Assembly (NCBI GenBank): GCA_013286085.1
Contig: JABDGK010000022.1
Span: forward strand, 1-33,508
Source of the DNA: Gammaproteobacteria bacterium
GTDB taxonomy: Bacteria > Pseudomonadota > Gammaproteobacteria > DSM-16500
Direction: 5' to 3'
DNA length: 33,508 nt
In this document: piece after piece, positions 1-7,356 of the stretch
Numbering within the stretch: the stretch's first letter is position 1
Layout of the letters: every line of letters begins with the position of its first letter
Translations under genes and position numbers: made by a program
The notes under the pieces: generated by a model
What the model was told of the DNA's origin: nothing
The model's database searches: none
The model's input: only the letters and a program-made list of their open reading frames with translations

Positions 1-645
1 AAAGCGGAATTTTCAGTAAATATGGATTTGATCGGGAAACTTTGCCAGACAAATGAAAAAATCACGAAGTTATTATCCAATCCAGCACCGTTGAGTGCGA
101 TGGATATATTGCGTTGGCCCGGTGTATTGCAAACAGCGGAATTTGATGTGCAAGGTATGCAAAAAGAATTGTTGCAATTAGTCGAGAAGACGCTTGAAAG
201 TTTGGTCGCCGCACGCTGCCGCGAAGGAGAGCAATTAAAAGAGTTATTTATACAGCGTTTAGAGAGTATGAAAGTGGTATTGGCAACCGTTCGAGAACGC
301 ATACCGATTATTTTGACAGGACAACGCGAAAAATTATTGGCGCGTTTTCGTGATGCCAATATACAGCTTGATGCAACACGCTTGGAACAAGAGCTGGTCT
401 TGTTCGCACAAAAAATAGATGTGACAGAAGAAATCGATCGCCTGGATACGCATATTACCGAAGTGCATCGAACGTTAAGGCAAGACCATGTGATGGGTAG
501 ACGGCTGGATTTTTTGATGCAAGAGTTAAACCGAGAAGCGAATACCTTGGGCGCAAAATCAGTGGATGCAGAAACAACCAAGGCATCTGTGGAGTTGAAA
601 GTATTAATCGAGCAAATGCGAGAACAAGTGCAGAACATAGAATAA
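1..645 (+). CDS. yicC: YicC family endoribonuclease, 3' part (5' end outside window)
   Basis: The reading frame is open from the first base, and residues encoded before the first ATG (position 22) still fit the family, so the gene begins upstream of the window. The visible ~214 residues carry the family hallmarks MDILRWPGV near the start, LEQELVLFAQKIDVTEEIDRL in the middle and the C-terminal block GRRLDFLMQELNREANTLG followed by ELKVLIEQMREQVQNIE, nearly identical to E. coli YicC from memory. The full family length is about 285-290 aa, so roughly 70 N-terminal residues are missing. YicC proteins are conserved stress-related proteins reported to have endoribonuclease activity. In many bacteria yicC lies next to gmk; here gmk is about 22 kb away. 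A decayed copy of the gggtgg/ccaccc hairpin family follows the stop. Confidence 0.93.
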   Translation, partial: KAEFSVNMDLIGKLCQTNEKITKLLSNPAPLSAMDILRWPGVLQTAEFDVQGMQKELLQLVEKTLESLVAARCREGEQLKELFIQRLESMKVVLATVRERIPIILTGQREKLLARFRDANIQLDATRLEQELVLFAQKIDVTEEIDRLDTHITEVHRTLRQDHVMGRRLDFLMQELNREANTLGAKSVDAETTKASVELKVLIEQMREQVQNIE

Positions 646-730
646 ACGGTGGACATGCTTGCGGAGCTCACCCTATTAAGCTTCTATACGGGGCGCTGAG
701 GTATCCTGCGATTTTTTTAATGCTGATTAT

Positions 731-782
731 CGCAAAAAAAATTAAAAAATCCTGTCTTTCCCGCCTTCGCGGGAAAGACAGG
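731..782 (-). terminator. Intrinsic terminator of the icmW-icmX operon
   Basis: Positions 751-764 and 769-782 form a perfect 14-bp GC-rich stem with a 4-base loop. Read on the minus strand, the hairpin is followed directly by a T-rich run (750 down to 731). It lies about 70 bases after the icmX stop. On the plus strand no T-run follows, so it serves the minus-strand operon. The stem also resembles widespread cccgc/gcggg REP-like hairpins and may be a co-opted repeat. Confidence 0.75.
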
Positions 783-852
783 CTTGGGATAAGTTTACTA
801 TTAAATGCAATGAATTATAAAAAATTCATGGGATACCTACATTTATTGTTGG

Positions 853-1821
853 CTACATCCCCGGCGCTTTTTTCGCAGCACGTGCCACTAGCATGGTTTC
901 ACTGGCTTGACCCGATAATATGACCAACGTATTATTCATGGCTTGTGCTGCTAACAACATTTTTTCAGTTTGTAATAATTGTGTTAGTAAAATATAAGAT
1001 TGGGATTCATACATCAACGTCTGACGCAACACAGCGCCAATGCTTTCATTTGTAATGATAGCAAACCAGTTTGTTGGATCGCTAGCTTGATTGACAAGCG
1101 CGGTTTGTGCGGCAGAAATGTTATTGGTGAGATCTTCATACAGTTGACTTAATGCATAACCATCAAAAGTCTGGACTGCCGTGATAGCATTAAAGTAATT
1201 AGTATATCGCGTTTGGTCTGATGGTAGTCCTACCCACTGCGATGGGTTGGGGAGCGTGTGATTGATATTGAGTCCTGCTGCATACTTTAAATAATTGTAG
1301 CCAGAGGTGCCGGCTTTGTAGTTAGGATCTGAAAAGGTTTGTGTGCCGCCGCCAAGAAGTGTTTGGAAGGCTAAGTCATTCGCATTGGGAGTGGACTGAA
1401 ATGTAATGGCTTGCGTTGGCATCGATGCTGAGCCAAAAAAATCGGTTGTTAATTGTTGTTGTAGTGTTGTTTGCGCTGTTGTGCTTGTTGCAGCTTGAGC
1501 AACATAGGTAGTGAAGCCATTTTGTAGTGTTGGTGTTGGTGTGGCTGGGTTTGTTGCAGTATCTGTGGATGTCAGGCTGGTAAGAGCAGCAATAATCCCT
1601 GCAATAGGATAGACTGGGCCTTTTGTTGGATCCATATTGGTACTGGTGAGTGCAACGACGGTTGCATTCGTATATTGGGCAATTTGGGCAAGAATAGCAG
1701 CTTCGCTTGGTGCGGGGGCTGGTGTATCGGCTCTTAATTGGGATATGCTCGAGATGCTAATGGCGATAGTTGTTAAAGCACCCAGGGCGATTTTTTTTGC
1801 ATATTTTTTAAAAGGTGACAT
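853..1821 (-). CDS. icmX: IcmX, periplasmic Dot/Icm secretion protein
   Basis: A 322-aa exported protein. Residues 1-31 are a signal peptide (basic start, hydrophobic core, RAD cleavage region), followed by a Thr/Ala/Pro-rich stretch. The C-terminal third (around SQWVGLPSDQTRYTN, NESIGAVLRQTLMYESQSYILL and TEKMLLAAQAMNNTLVIL) has the pattern I associate with IcmX. It is the last gene of icmW-orf-icmX, the position IcmX holds beside icmW in Legionella. In Legionella, IcmX is periplasmic and needed for effector translocation. The start is well supported: AAGGAG lies 7 bases before the ATG. At 322 aa it is shorter than L. pneumophila IcmX (about 466 aa), and the separate 166-aa exported protein just upstream could correspond to a split-off N-terminal part. 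Confidence 0.82.
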   Translation of the reverse strand: MSPFKKYAKKIALGALTTIAISISSISQLRADTPAPAPSEAAILAQIAQYTNATVVALTSTNMDPTKGPVYPIAGIIAALTSLTSTDTATNPATPTPTLQNGFTTYVAQAATSTTAQTTLQQQLTTDFFGSASMPTQAITFQSTPNANDLAFQTLLGGGTQTFSDPNYKAGTSGYNYLKYAAGLNINHTLPNPSQWVGLPSDQTRYTNYFNAITAVQTFDGYALSQLYEDLTNNISAAQTALVNQASDPTNWFAIITNESIGAVLRQTLMYESQSYILLTQLLQTEKMLLAAQAMNNTLVILSGQASETMLVARAAKKAPGM

Positions 1822-1841
1822 CAGCTAACTCCTTGTTATGC

Positions 1842-2342
1842 TCAGTATTGAATCCCTAATCCATCCTGTTTCTTTGTTGAATTTGAGCCGTTATTTCCTG
1901 TCCCACTTGAAGCGGGTGGTGTAGAAAATCCTGTGTAGCTTTGTGGTGGTTGTGTTACCTCAGGCGGTGTTGTCTCAGGTTGTGCGGCGGGTGCTGCTGG
2001 TGTTTGGTTGTTGACAGTCGTGGTATCGCTAGTTTCTGTGCTTTGCTCCGGTGTAGTGGCAGCGGGCGTTTTTGTTGTGTCTGGCGTAGCCGGCGTTTGA
2101 AAAGTGGGTTGTGATGAAAATTTTTGGTTAACTTGCTGGTTGAGTTGTGCTTGTGTTTGTTGTGTTTGTTGTTTGACTATGTTTTTGAAATCATCGGGTG
2201 AGACTGGCTTGGGTGTTGATGTAGATGGCGCTGTGCTATTACTGGATGTTGTTGATGGGGATGAAAAGAAAGATTGCGCAAATGTGAGGGAAGTTGCTAA
2301 TAGCACTAATATAAAAATAATTCCTACTCTAGGTTTAGACAT
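1842..2342 (-). CDS. Exported low-complexity Ser/Thr/Pro/Gln-rich protein between icmW and icmX
   Basis: I do not recognise this 166-aa protein. Residues 1-22 form a signal peptide ending in SLTFAQ. The rest is strongly biased to S, T, P, Q, A and N, with a short Gln-rich helix-prone segment around DDFKNIVKQQTQQTQAQLNQ (about residues 50-69). It ends in NSTKKQDGLGIQY. No catalytic motif is visible. Its ATG overlaps the icmW stop by 8 bases (ATGTCTAA) and icmX starts 20 bases after its stop, so it is translationally coupled inside the icmW-icmX operon. Position and export suggest a periplasmic accessory of the Dot/Icm apparatus or a detached N-terminal part of IcmX; both are inference. Its coding reality is supported by the operon overlap and the signal peptide. 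Confidence 0.75.
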   Translation of the reverse strand: MSKPRVGIIFILVLLATSLTFAQSFFSSPSTTSSNSTAPSTSTPKPVSPDDFKNIVKQQTQQTQAQLNQQVNQKFSSQPTFQTPATPDTTKTPAATTPEQSTETSDTTTVNNQTPAAPAAQPETTPPEVTQPPQSYTGFSTPPASSGTGNNGSNSTKKQDGLGIQY

Positions 2343-2796
2343 GTTCTTGCTCCAATGCTTTTAAGACGATTTCAAATCGTTCTGGTGAGAATACCCTAGC
2401 GAGCAGTCTGAGTCGCTCAAAAATAATATTTCTGCGTAAGAATAAACCCGCTAATAAGTTTTCAGGGGAATTGTGTTCTTCCGCATACATTAATAATTTC
2501 GAGGCGGAGCCAGGGTCAATAGTATCAATAGCTTGCAATATGCGTAAAATGCGCGAGGTTTTAATGTGGGCGCAAAAAGCAATAAATTGCTCTTCTTTGC
2601 TTAATTCAAAACGTGTGAGCTGTTCTAGGGAATCGCCAAGTTCGTTAATGGCTTTTTCTAATGTAGGATCGCCGTCTAATGTCCAGTCCTCAGCGCTTTC
2701 CATGAAGGAAATCACCCTATAAATCATTGGATCTTCATAGTTTTTCCAAAACTCATGGGCTGCATCAAGATCCAATTTGGGCATGCTTTCATCCAT
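2335..2796 (-). CDS. icmW: IcmW, Dot/Icm effector chaperone subunit
   Basis: A 153-aa acidic cytoplasmic protein matching IcmW along its length: EDPMIYRVISFMES and EDWTLDGDPTLE near the N-terminus, LRILQAIDTIDPGSASKLL in the middle, and LRRNIIFERLRLLARVFSPERF near the C-terminus. The usual length is about 151 aa. IcmW pairs with IcmS; the heterodimer docks on the DotL coupling complex and presents a subset of effectors to the secretion channel. It is the first gene of the icmW-orf-icmX operon, divergent from icmV-dotA. The start is ambiguous: no Shine-Dalgarno precedes the ATG at 2796, and the internal ATG at 2784 (MPKLD) aligns better with the Legionella start. A short inverted repeat lies 20-50 bases upstream, in the probable leader. 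Confidence 0.95.
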   Translation of the reverse strand: MDESMPKLDLDAAHEFWKNYEDPMIYRVISFMESAEDWTLDGDPTLEKAINELGDSLEQLTRFELSKEEQFIAFCAHIKTSRILRILQAIDTIDPGSASKLLMYAEEHNSPENLLAGLFLRRNIIFERLRLLARVFSPERFEIVLKALEQEHV

Positions 2797-2816
2797 TATT
2801 TAGAACGCGATAAACT

Positions 2817-2844
2817 GGGTGGGCACGCTTCACTTTGTCCACCC
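2817..2844. repeat. gggtgg/ccaccc hairpin element upstream of icmW
   Basis: Arms 2817-2825 (gggtgggca) and 2836-2844 (tgtccaccc) pair with one mismatch around a 10-base loop. It belongs to the same sequence family as 22884-22911 and 25132-25167. It lies 21-48 bases before the icmW start and so probably in the icmW leader. Confidence 0.6.
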
Positions 2845-3041
2845 GACGACTCGCAATAGAATCAAATAATAACATATTTGCATTGGGTTGAAATGTCCAA
2901 GCGCTATTGTTTTGTAACAACTTGAATCTACAGTATCATTTTAGAGTAAGTGTTGCCCTATTGATTAATTAATTTCCTCACTTAAAGTTGTTTTTACTGG
3001 GTTCTAGTGCTACTGTTAAATAATGGCGGGGGGATCTTTAT
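2845..3041. promoter_or_regulatory. Divergent icmW / icmV regulatory region
   Basis: This gap separates the divergent icmW and icmV starts and must hold both promoters. For icmV a possible sigma-70 promoter is TTGTTT near 2988, then a 17-base spacer and an extended -10-like TGCTACTGT; the match is weak. GGGGGA just before the icmV ATG is the ribosome binding site. A TTAA-rich stretch (about 2964-2989) holds TTAATTAATTT and CTTAAAGTT, loosely like PmrA sites, but the spacing does not fit the known consensus. No convincing paired CpxR GTAAA site was seen. Confidence 0.4.
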
Positions 3042-3515
3042 ATGGCTGTGAAAGATGTTGTAAAAGTTTCGCGGAAGACATTCTTCAATCCGTCTGGTTG
3101 GCTAGGCTATACCGCTCTTAAAACCAATTCCCAGTTTGTGTGGCAAACGCTCCGTCAATTGATGACAGCGCCTGAATCCACGTTGCCGGCCGAAACGACG
3201 GAAACTTTCGAAGAAGCACTTCAGCGTTACAATTTAACCCCAGAAGCCGTGAAAGAAATTGAAAAAGACTATTTGTTTTATGCGGGTCTTTTTTTATTTC
3301 TCGGAATTTTTTCGATATTGGTTGGCTTGTATTTTCTATTTTTCGAAAGAACCATTGTTGGTTTTTTATTAAGTTTAGCGGTGACGATGTTGTTTGGATC
3401 GCAAGCATTTCGTTATCACTTTTGGTATTTTCAAATTAAGCAACGCAAGTTGGGATGCACTCTGAATGAGTGGTTGGAAACGTATTTTCCCCAAGTTAAG
3501 AGACCCGGCCCATGA
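3042..3515 (+). CDS. icmV: IcmV, inner-membrane Dot/Icm protein
   Basis: A 157-aa protein with an FEEALQRYNLTPE segment at about residues 56-68 and two adjacent membrane segments at about residues 80-118 (LFYAGLFLFLGIFSILVG and IVGFLLSLAVTMLFG). The diagnostic C-terminal block SQAFRYHFWYFQIKQRKLGCTLNEWL is split here only by description and closely matches Legionella IcmV. IcmV is an inner-membrane Dot/Icm component needed for intracellular growth. A GGGGGA ribosome binding site lies just upstream of the ATG. Its stop overlaps the dotA start (ATGA), so the two are co-translated, the same icmV-dotA pairing as in Legionella. Confidence 0.94.
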   Translation: MAVKDVVKVSRKTFFNPSGWLGYTALKTNSQFVWQTLRQLMTAPESTLPAETTETFEEALQRYNLTPEAVKEIEKDYLFYAGLFLFLGIFSILVGLYFLFFERTIVGFLLSLAVTMLFGSQAFRYHFWYFQIKQRKLGCTLNEWLETYFPQVKRPGP

Positions 3516-6145
3516 TGAGTCTTTTCACCATCGCGAGTAATGATCAATCTGTTTTTTATCTTGGCCAGCTATTTGGTAGTGTGGGTACGGTATTGCAGCC
3601 GAATGGTAGCGGTAGCAGCGTACTCAATATCGTTGGCACGATGTTCAAGACTATTAATACGACCGCATTGGTATTGGGCGCTTTATTGGTGACGTATACC
3701 ACGGTGGTGGGTTTGCTAAAAAGCGCTCATGAAGGGCAATTTCTTGGTAAAGAATGGAGTTCGATGTGGGTGCCGATGCGTATGGTGTTGGGTATTGCGG
3801 CACTCTTTCCCACCGGCTTGGGATATTCTGCGATACAAATTGTGATGATGTGGTTTATTTTGCAGGGAGTTGGCGCGGCAGATACATTGTGGAATGTCAT
3901 TTTAAATTACGTCAGTGTGATGGGATCGCCTTATGCCAGTGTGTCGATACCAACACAGGTGGGTATTTCACACGATATGAAGACGTTGTTCCAAGCATTA
4001 ACGTGTGACAATGCAGCGAGAAGAACGGATTCTGCATCATGGGCAACGTATGCAAACCCGGACAGCAGTGGTCCGAATCTCAGTTATTATTATTGTGCTG
4101 ATCCTGCCAATGCGGGTAATAATTTTTGTAATGCCAATGCGGGGCAACCTCAACCCAAGTTGTCAACTGTGTTGGCGAGTCCGCAAACGTATCCAACGAT
4201 TTGTAATTTCAACACCACTGATAAAACGGTGACTTGTGGTATTGGCCCCGTAGCGCCAGGCAGTGCCGGCGCGGGTGCTTGCGGTAGCATTACGATGGGC
4301 GACCTCACGCAAGTGCAATGTCCGGGGGATTCCACTAATTCGGTTGCTTCACAAATTACTTGTGCGGCTTTTAAAGGGCAACAGACGATATTGACGGATC
4401 CAACAGCAGGTATTGTTCCTTACTTAGAAACAATAGCCGGTCAGTTGAATGACATGGATAATGGGTACATGTATTTTTATCAAAGTCAATCTCCCACACC
4501 GGTTGTGAATGCGCCGCCGTCTAATCCATCCACATCAACAACATTCATCAAGAATTACTGCGGGAATAATCAGATCGCTGATTCTGGCTGTTGTGTATAT
4601 ACCCCCCCTTCTTCGTCTTTATTACCTGCTAGCAAGTGTCCCACGCAAGCGAGTAATACATTTCCTTACATAAACGGCGATGTGGGGAACGCTACGAATA
4701 GCGATTACACGAATTTAAATATTTCAAGCGGGTCTGCAAATTCAGAAGGCAGTGTTATTTGGTCGTGTGGTCTCGGGCCTTATCTTGCTAGCAATACATC
4801 AACTTGTTTGCAAGGTACCACGAAGGATGAGGACTTCATTACCAGCAGTGTGAATAACTATACTGTTTATGTGAATGCACAAGTGCAGGCTGTGCTTACT
4901 GCGGTTCTACTGAATCCTATTACTATAACAGGTGCCTATCAAGATGCGTCCAATATGGGATGGTTAATGGCGGGTGCTTACTATTATAAGCTGGCATCAG
5001 CTAATAACAATAATCAAAAAGCGGCTGTTCCTACCTTCAGTGTGGCTACTCCAAATCCGACACTGGGTTCAAGTAGTAATAGCTTGTCTAAGTATCGAAA
5101 TAACTATTCAGCTGCGGGAACCATTGCTACAAACATAATGAGTCAAACCGGCGGCGGTGGTACATCAGCGATCTCGTCGGCTCCCGGTGCAGGCGAGGTT
5201 AATTCTGCCTTGAATGGCAGTGCCAATGGCATTATTAATGATTTCATGGGTGCGATGGGCACGGGTGCTAATAATCCAACAGGCGGTCAAGCAACTAATC
5301 CATTAGTGGCGATACAGCATACGGGTGAGTCATTGCTGATTAATGCGCAAACGCTTTATGCTGTTACCTTGGCAATATTTATAATTGTGTTGATTGCGGC
5401 TAAAATCAATGCTATTGGGTTAGGTACAGGGTTGACAGATAATCCATTTGCAGCAGCTGGACTGTTTCTCGCAAACTCAATTTATACCGCAATAATTGCT
5501 TTTGTTGCTTGGTGTATTACCCTCGGTGGTACGTTAGCCATTTATACGCCTTTAATTCCCTATACGATTTTTGTGTTTGGTTCGATTGGTTGGTTTTGTC
5601 AAGTGATTGAAGCCATGGTTGCGGGTCCCTTTATTGCCTTGGGAATTTTGGCGCCAGGTGGCGGTCATGAGTTATTAGGACATGCCCACAAGTCGTTGAT
5701 GATGGCGTTGGATATTTTCTTACGCCCACTCTTGATGGTGACAGGAATGATATTTGCCATGCTGTTAAGCAGTGTGGCTGTTAGCATTATTAATGCCGGT
5801 TTCAAGGGTGTGATGGGTGATATTGATGCGAGTCCGGGGCTGCCTGAATTAATTATGTTTTGCACGGCGTATACAATGCTTGTGTTGACCGCTTTGAATA
5901 AATGTTTTGCGCTCATTCATTTGCTCCCTGAAAATGTCTTGACATGGATTGGTGGTCAGGGCAGGGCTGCTGGTGAAGCGGAAGCTGTGAGTGCGGCGAA
6001 AGGTGGTGTCGAAGCGGGCGGTGGATTGGCTGCGAGCCAAGCATCTAGCCATATGGCTGGGGCTAAAGATGCAGATGAGAAGGGAATGGAGGCGATTGCG
6101 AGGAAGAATAAAAGTATGGAAGATGCTGGGGCAAAACGTAAATAA
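3512..6145 (+). CDS. dotA: DotA, polytopic inner-membrane Dot/Icm protein
   Basis: An 877-aa multi-pass membrane protein of the DotA/TraY family. N-terminal membrane segments (about residues 50-72 and 90-130) are followed by a long, low-complexity, Cys- and Ser/Asn-rich domain predicted to be periplasmic (about 140-600), including paired cysteines around SGCCVY. A second cluster of hydrophobic segments (about 615-800) ends with the family signature around CFALIHLLPENVLTWIGGQG. The C-terminal ~60 residues form an Ala/Gly/Lys-rich cytoplasmic tail. DotA is required for phagosome diversion in Legionella and can itself be secreted. The length is below the ~1048 aa of L. pneumophila DotA, mainly in the loop. 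The ATG overlaps the icmV stop; a second ATG follows immediately and either could be used. Confidence 0.96.
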   Translation: MMSLFTIASNDQSVFYLGQLFGSVGTVLQPNGSGSSVLNIVGTMFKTINTTALVLGALLVTYTTVVGLLKSAHEGQFLGKEWSSMWVPMRMVLGIAALFPTGLGYSAIQIVMMWFILQGVGAADTLWNVILNYVSVMGSPYASVSIPTQVGISHDMKTLFQALTCDNAARRTDSASWATYANPDSSGPNLSYYYCADPANAGNNFCNANAGQPQPKLSTVLASPQTYPTICNFNTTDKTVTCGIGPVAPGSAGAGACGSITMGDLTQVQCPGDSTNSVASQITCAAFKGQQTILTDPTAGIVPYLETIAGQLNDMDNGYMYFYQSQSPTPVVNAPPSNPSTSTTFIKNYCGNNQIADSGCCVYTPPSSSLLPASKCPTQASNTFPYINGDVGNATNSDYTNLNISSGSANSEGSVIWSCGLGPYLASNTSTCLQGTTKDEDFITSSVNNYTVYVNAQVQAVLTAVLLNPITITGAYQDASNMGWLMAGAYYYKLASANNNNQKAAVPTFSVATPNPTLGSSSNSLSKYRNNYSAAGTIATNIMSQTGGGGTSAISSAPGAGEVNSALNGSANGIINDFMGAMGTGANNPTGGQATNPLVAIQHTGESLLINAQTLYAVTLAIFIIVLIAAKINAIGLGTGLTDNPFAAAGLFLANSIYTAIIAFVAWCITLGGTLAIYTPLIPYTIFVFGSIGWFCQVIEAMVAGPFIALGILAPGGGHELLGHAHKSLMMALDIFLRPLLMVTGMIFAMLLSSVAVSIINAGFKGVMGDIDASPGLPELIMFCTAYTMLVLTALNKCFALIHLLPENVLTWIGGQGRAAGEAEAVSAAKGGVEAGGGLAASQASSHMAGAKDADEKGMEAIARKNKSMEDAGAKRK

Positions 6146-6176
6146 GGCAAAAGGCAAATGGAGGCAGTAAGCAAAT

Positions 6177-6202
6177 GGTGTCAGGCCTGGGTTCTGGGGT
6201 TT
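6177..6202 (+). repeat. Left 26-bp inverted repeat of the RAYT element
   Basis: It starts ggtgtcaggcctgggttc and is exactly complementary to 7293-7318. It contains an internal caggcctg palindrome. It begins 31 bases after the dotA stop. Confidence 0.9.
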
Positions 6203-6363
6203 GAAGAAATTAACTTTGATTTTCGAAATCGTATTTCATATAATGCCCTCTCACTTTAATACGCAATACGCTAATAATCTCTTCTAATAGCAAAAAATCC
6301 TTCTTTTCCTCGCATTTTTCGTTTCTATCTTAAAATTACATTTATTTAAAATCACCTTAACCT

Positions 6364-7314
6364 ATGCCTAGAAAACCACGAATTCATTATCCGGGTGCCT
6401 TTTATCATGTCATGGTAAGAGGAAACGCCAAAGGAAATATTTTCTTTACTGAAAATGATCGAGAGTATTTTTATCTTTTGCTGCAAGAAACAACTATACA
6501 CTATCAATATCGTTTACATGGGTTTTGCTTGATGAGCAATCATGTGCATTTGATAATCGAAGTTGACGATGTTCCATTATCAAAGATCATGCAAAATATT
6601 TGTTTTCGTTACGCACGTTATATAAATATGTCTTTTAATCGAGTTGGTCATTTATTTCAAGGACGTTACAACGCTATTCTAGTTGAAGCAGATTATTACT
6701 TATTAATTTTAATTAGATATGTGCATCTGAATCCAATACGAGCAAATATGGTAAAAAACTTAAATGATTACCCGTGGAGCAGTCATCACGCTTACTCGGG
6801 AAGAGCAAAATTTTCATTTTTAACAACAGATTTTGTTTTAGGATATTTTCATAATAATTTGTTGGTAGGGAGAGAGCTCTATCAACAACACATATCGAGC
6901 AGCGATTTGCTTGAGACCTCGCAAATAAATTTTCATTCAGGTAACCAAAAAAACTATTCTGTTTTAGGGAGTGATGATTTTGTAAAAAACTTATCAGTTG
7001 ATTTAAATGAATGCTCTTTTTCCGATATTTCATTAGAACAAATAATCAATTTTGTTTGTCATTACTATTCAATAATCCAAAATGATTTACAAAGTATTGC
7101 GCGAAAAAGCTTATACGTAAATGCTCGTGCGAGCATTGCTTGGCTAGCGCAAAAGCTAGAAGTATGTACTGTAACCGAAGTGGCTCGTTGCTTTAGAAAA
7201 GACCCAACCACATTAATTGAGAAAATCAAAAAGTTAAATGCCGAAAATGCAACGATTATAGAATTAAACAATATATTGCATTTATTACTTAAAAACCCCA
7301 GAACCCAGGCCTGA
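6364..7314 (+). CDS. REP-associated tyrosine transposase (RAYT, Y1/IS200-like)
   Basis: A 316-aa protein beginning MPRKPRIHYPGAFYHVMVRG, the typical RAYT/TnpA_REP start. The HUH metal-binding motif is SNHVHLII (about residues 58-65). The downstream helix with the candidate catalytic tyrosine lies in the stretch DYYLLILIRYVHLNPIRANM (about residues 114-133). The C-terminal half, from about residue 215, has a helical region with a likely helix-turn-helix (TVTEVARCFRKDPTTLIEKI). RAYTs cut and join single-stranded DNA at REP-type hairpins and are often single-copy and domesticated. The frame is intact. Base use looks more AT-rich than in dotA or dotB, suggesting separate ancestry. The TGA stop lies inside the right inverted repeat. 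No good Shine-Dalgarno was seen before the ATG. Confidence 0.92.
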   Translation: MPRKPRIHYPGAFYHVMVRGNAKGNIFFTENDREYFYLLLQETTIHYQYRLHGFCLMSNHVHLIIEVDDVPLSKIMQNICFRYARYINMSFNRVGHLFQGRYNAILVEADYYLLILIRYVHLNPIRANMVKNLNDYPWSSHHAYSGRAKFSFLTTDFVLGYFHNNLLVGRELYQQHISSSDLLETSQINFHSGNQKNYSVLGSDDFVKNLSVDLNECSFSDISLEQIINFVCHYYSIIQNDLQSIARKSLYVNARASIAWLAQKLEVCTVTEVARCFRKDPTTLIEKIKKLNAENATIIELNNILHLLLKNPRTQA

Positions 7315-7318
7315 CACC
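7293..7318 (-). repeat. Right 26-bp inverted repeat of the RAYT element
   Basis: Exact reverse complement of 6177-6202. It includes the last codons and the TGA stop of the transposase gene, so repeat and coding sequence evolve together. Confidence 0.9.
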
Positions 7319-7356
7319 GCAGTTCACTCAACCACCGCAGTTTAGGCGCCGCAGTT
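7317..7356 (+). repeat. Three copies of CCGCAGTT at the dotB 3' end
   Basis: CCGCAGTT occurs at 7317-7324, 7335-7342 and 7349-7356. The first overlaps the end of the RAYT inverted repeat and the last reaches the dotB stop. The spacing is irregular (18 and 14 bases). Confidence 0.55.

Larger units (their letters stand above)
6177..7318 (+). mobile_element. RAYT-type element with perfect 26-bp inverted repeats
   Basis: A single transposase gene is enclosed by two perfect 26-bp inverted repeats (6177-6202 and 7293-7318). The unit, about 1.14 kb, fills the gap between the convergent dotA and dotB ends; only 31 and 37 bases of other sequence remain on either side. No clear target-site duplication was found, which fits single-strand Y1 chemistry. 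Whether it moves as a unit or is a domesticated RAYT with flanking REP-like sequences cannot be decided from one copy. Confidence 0.7.

Noticed and set aside
720-923. Plus-strand ORF of 67 codons after yicC
   Set aside because: It runs through the icmX terminator hairpin and into icmX on the other strand; no ribosome binding site or recognisable product.
5849-6174. Two overlapping minus-strand ORFs at the dotA 3' end
   Set aside because: Both are antisense to the conserved DotA C-terminus in alternative frames and show no family features.
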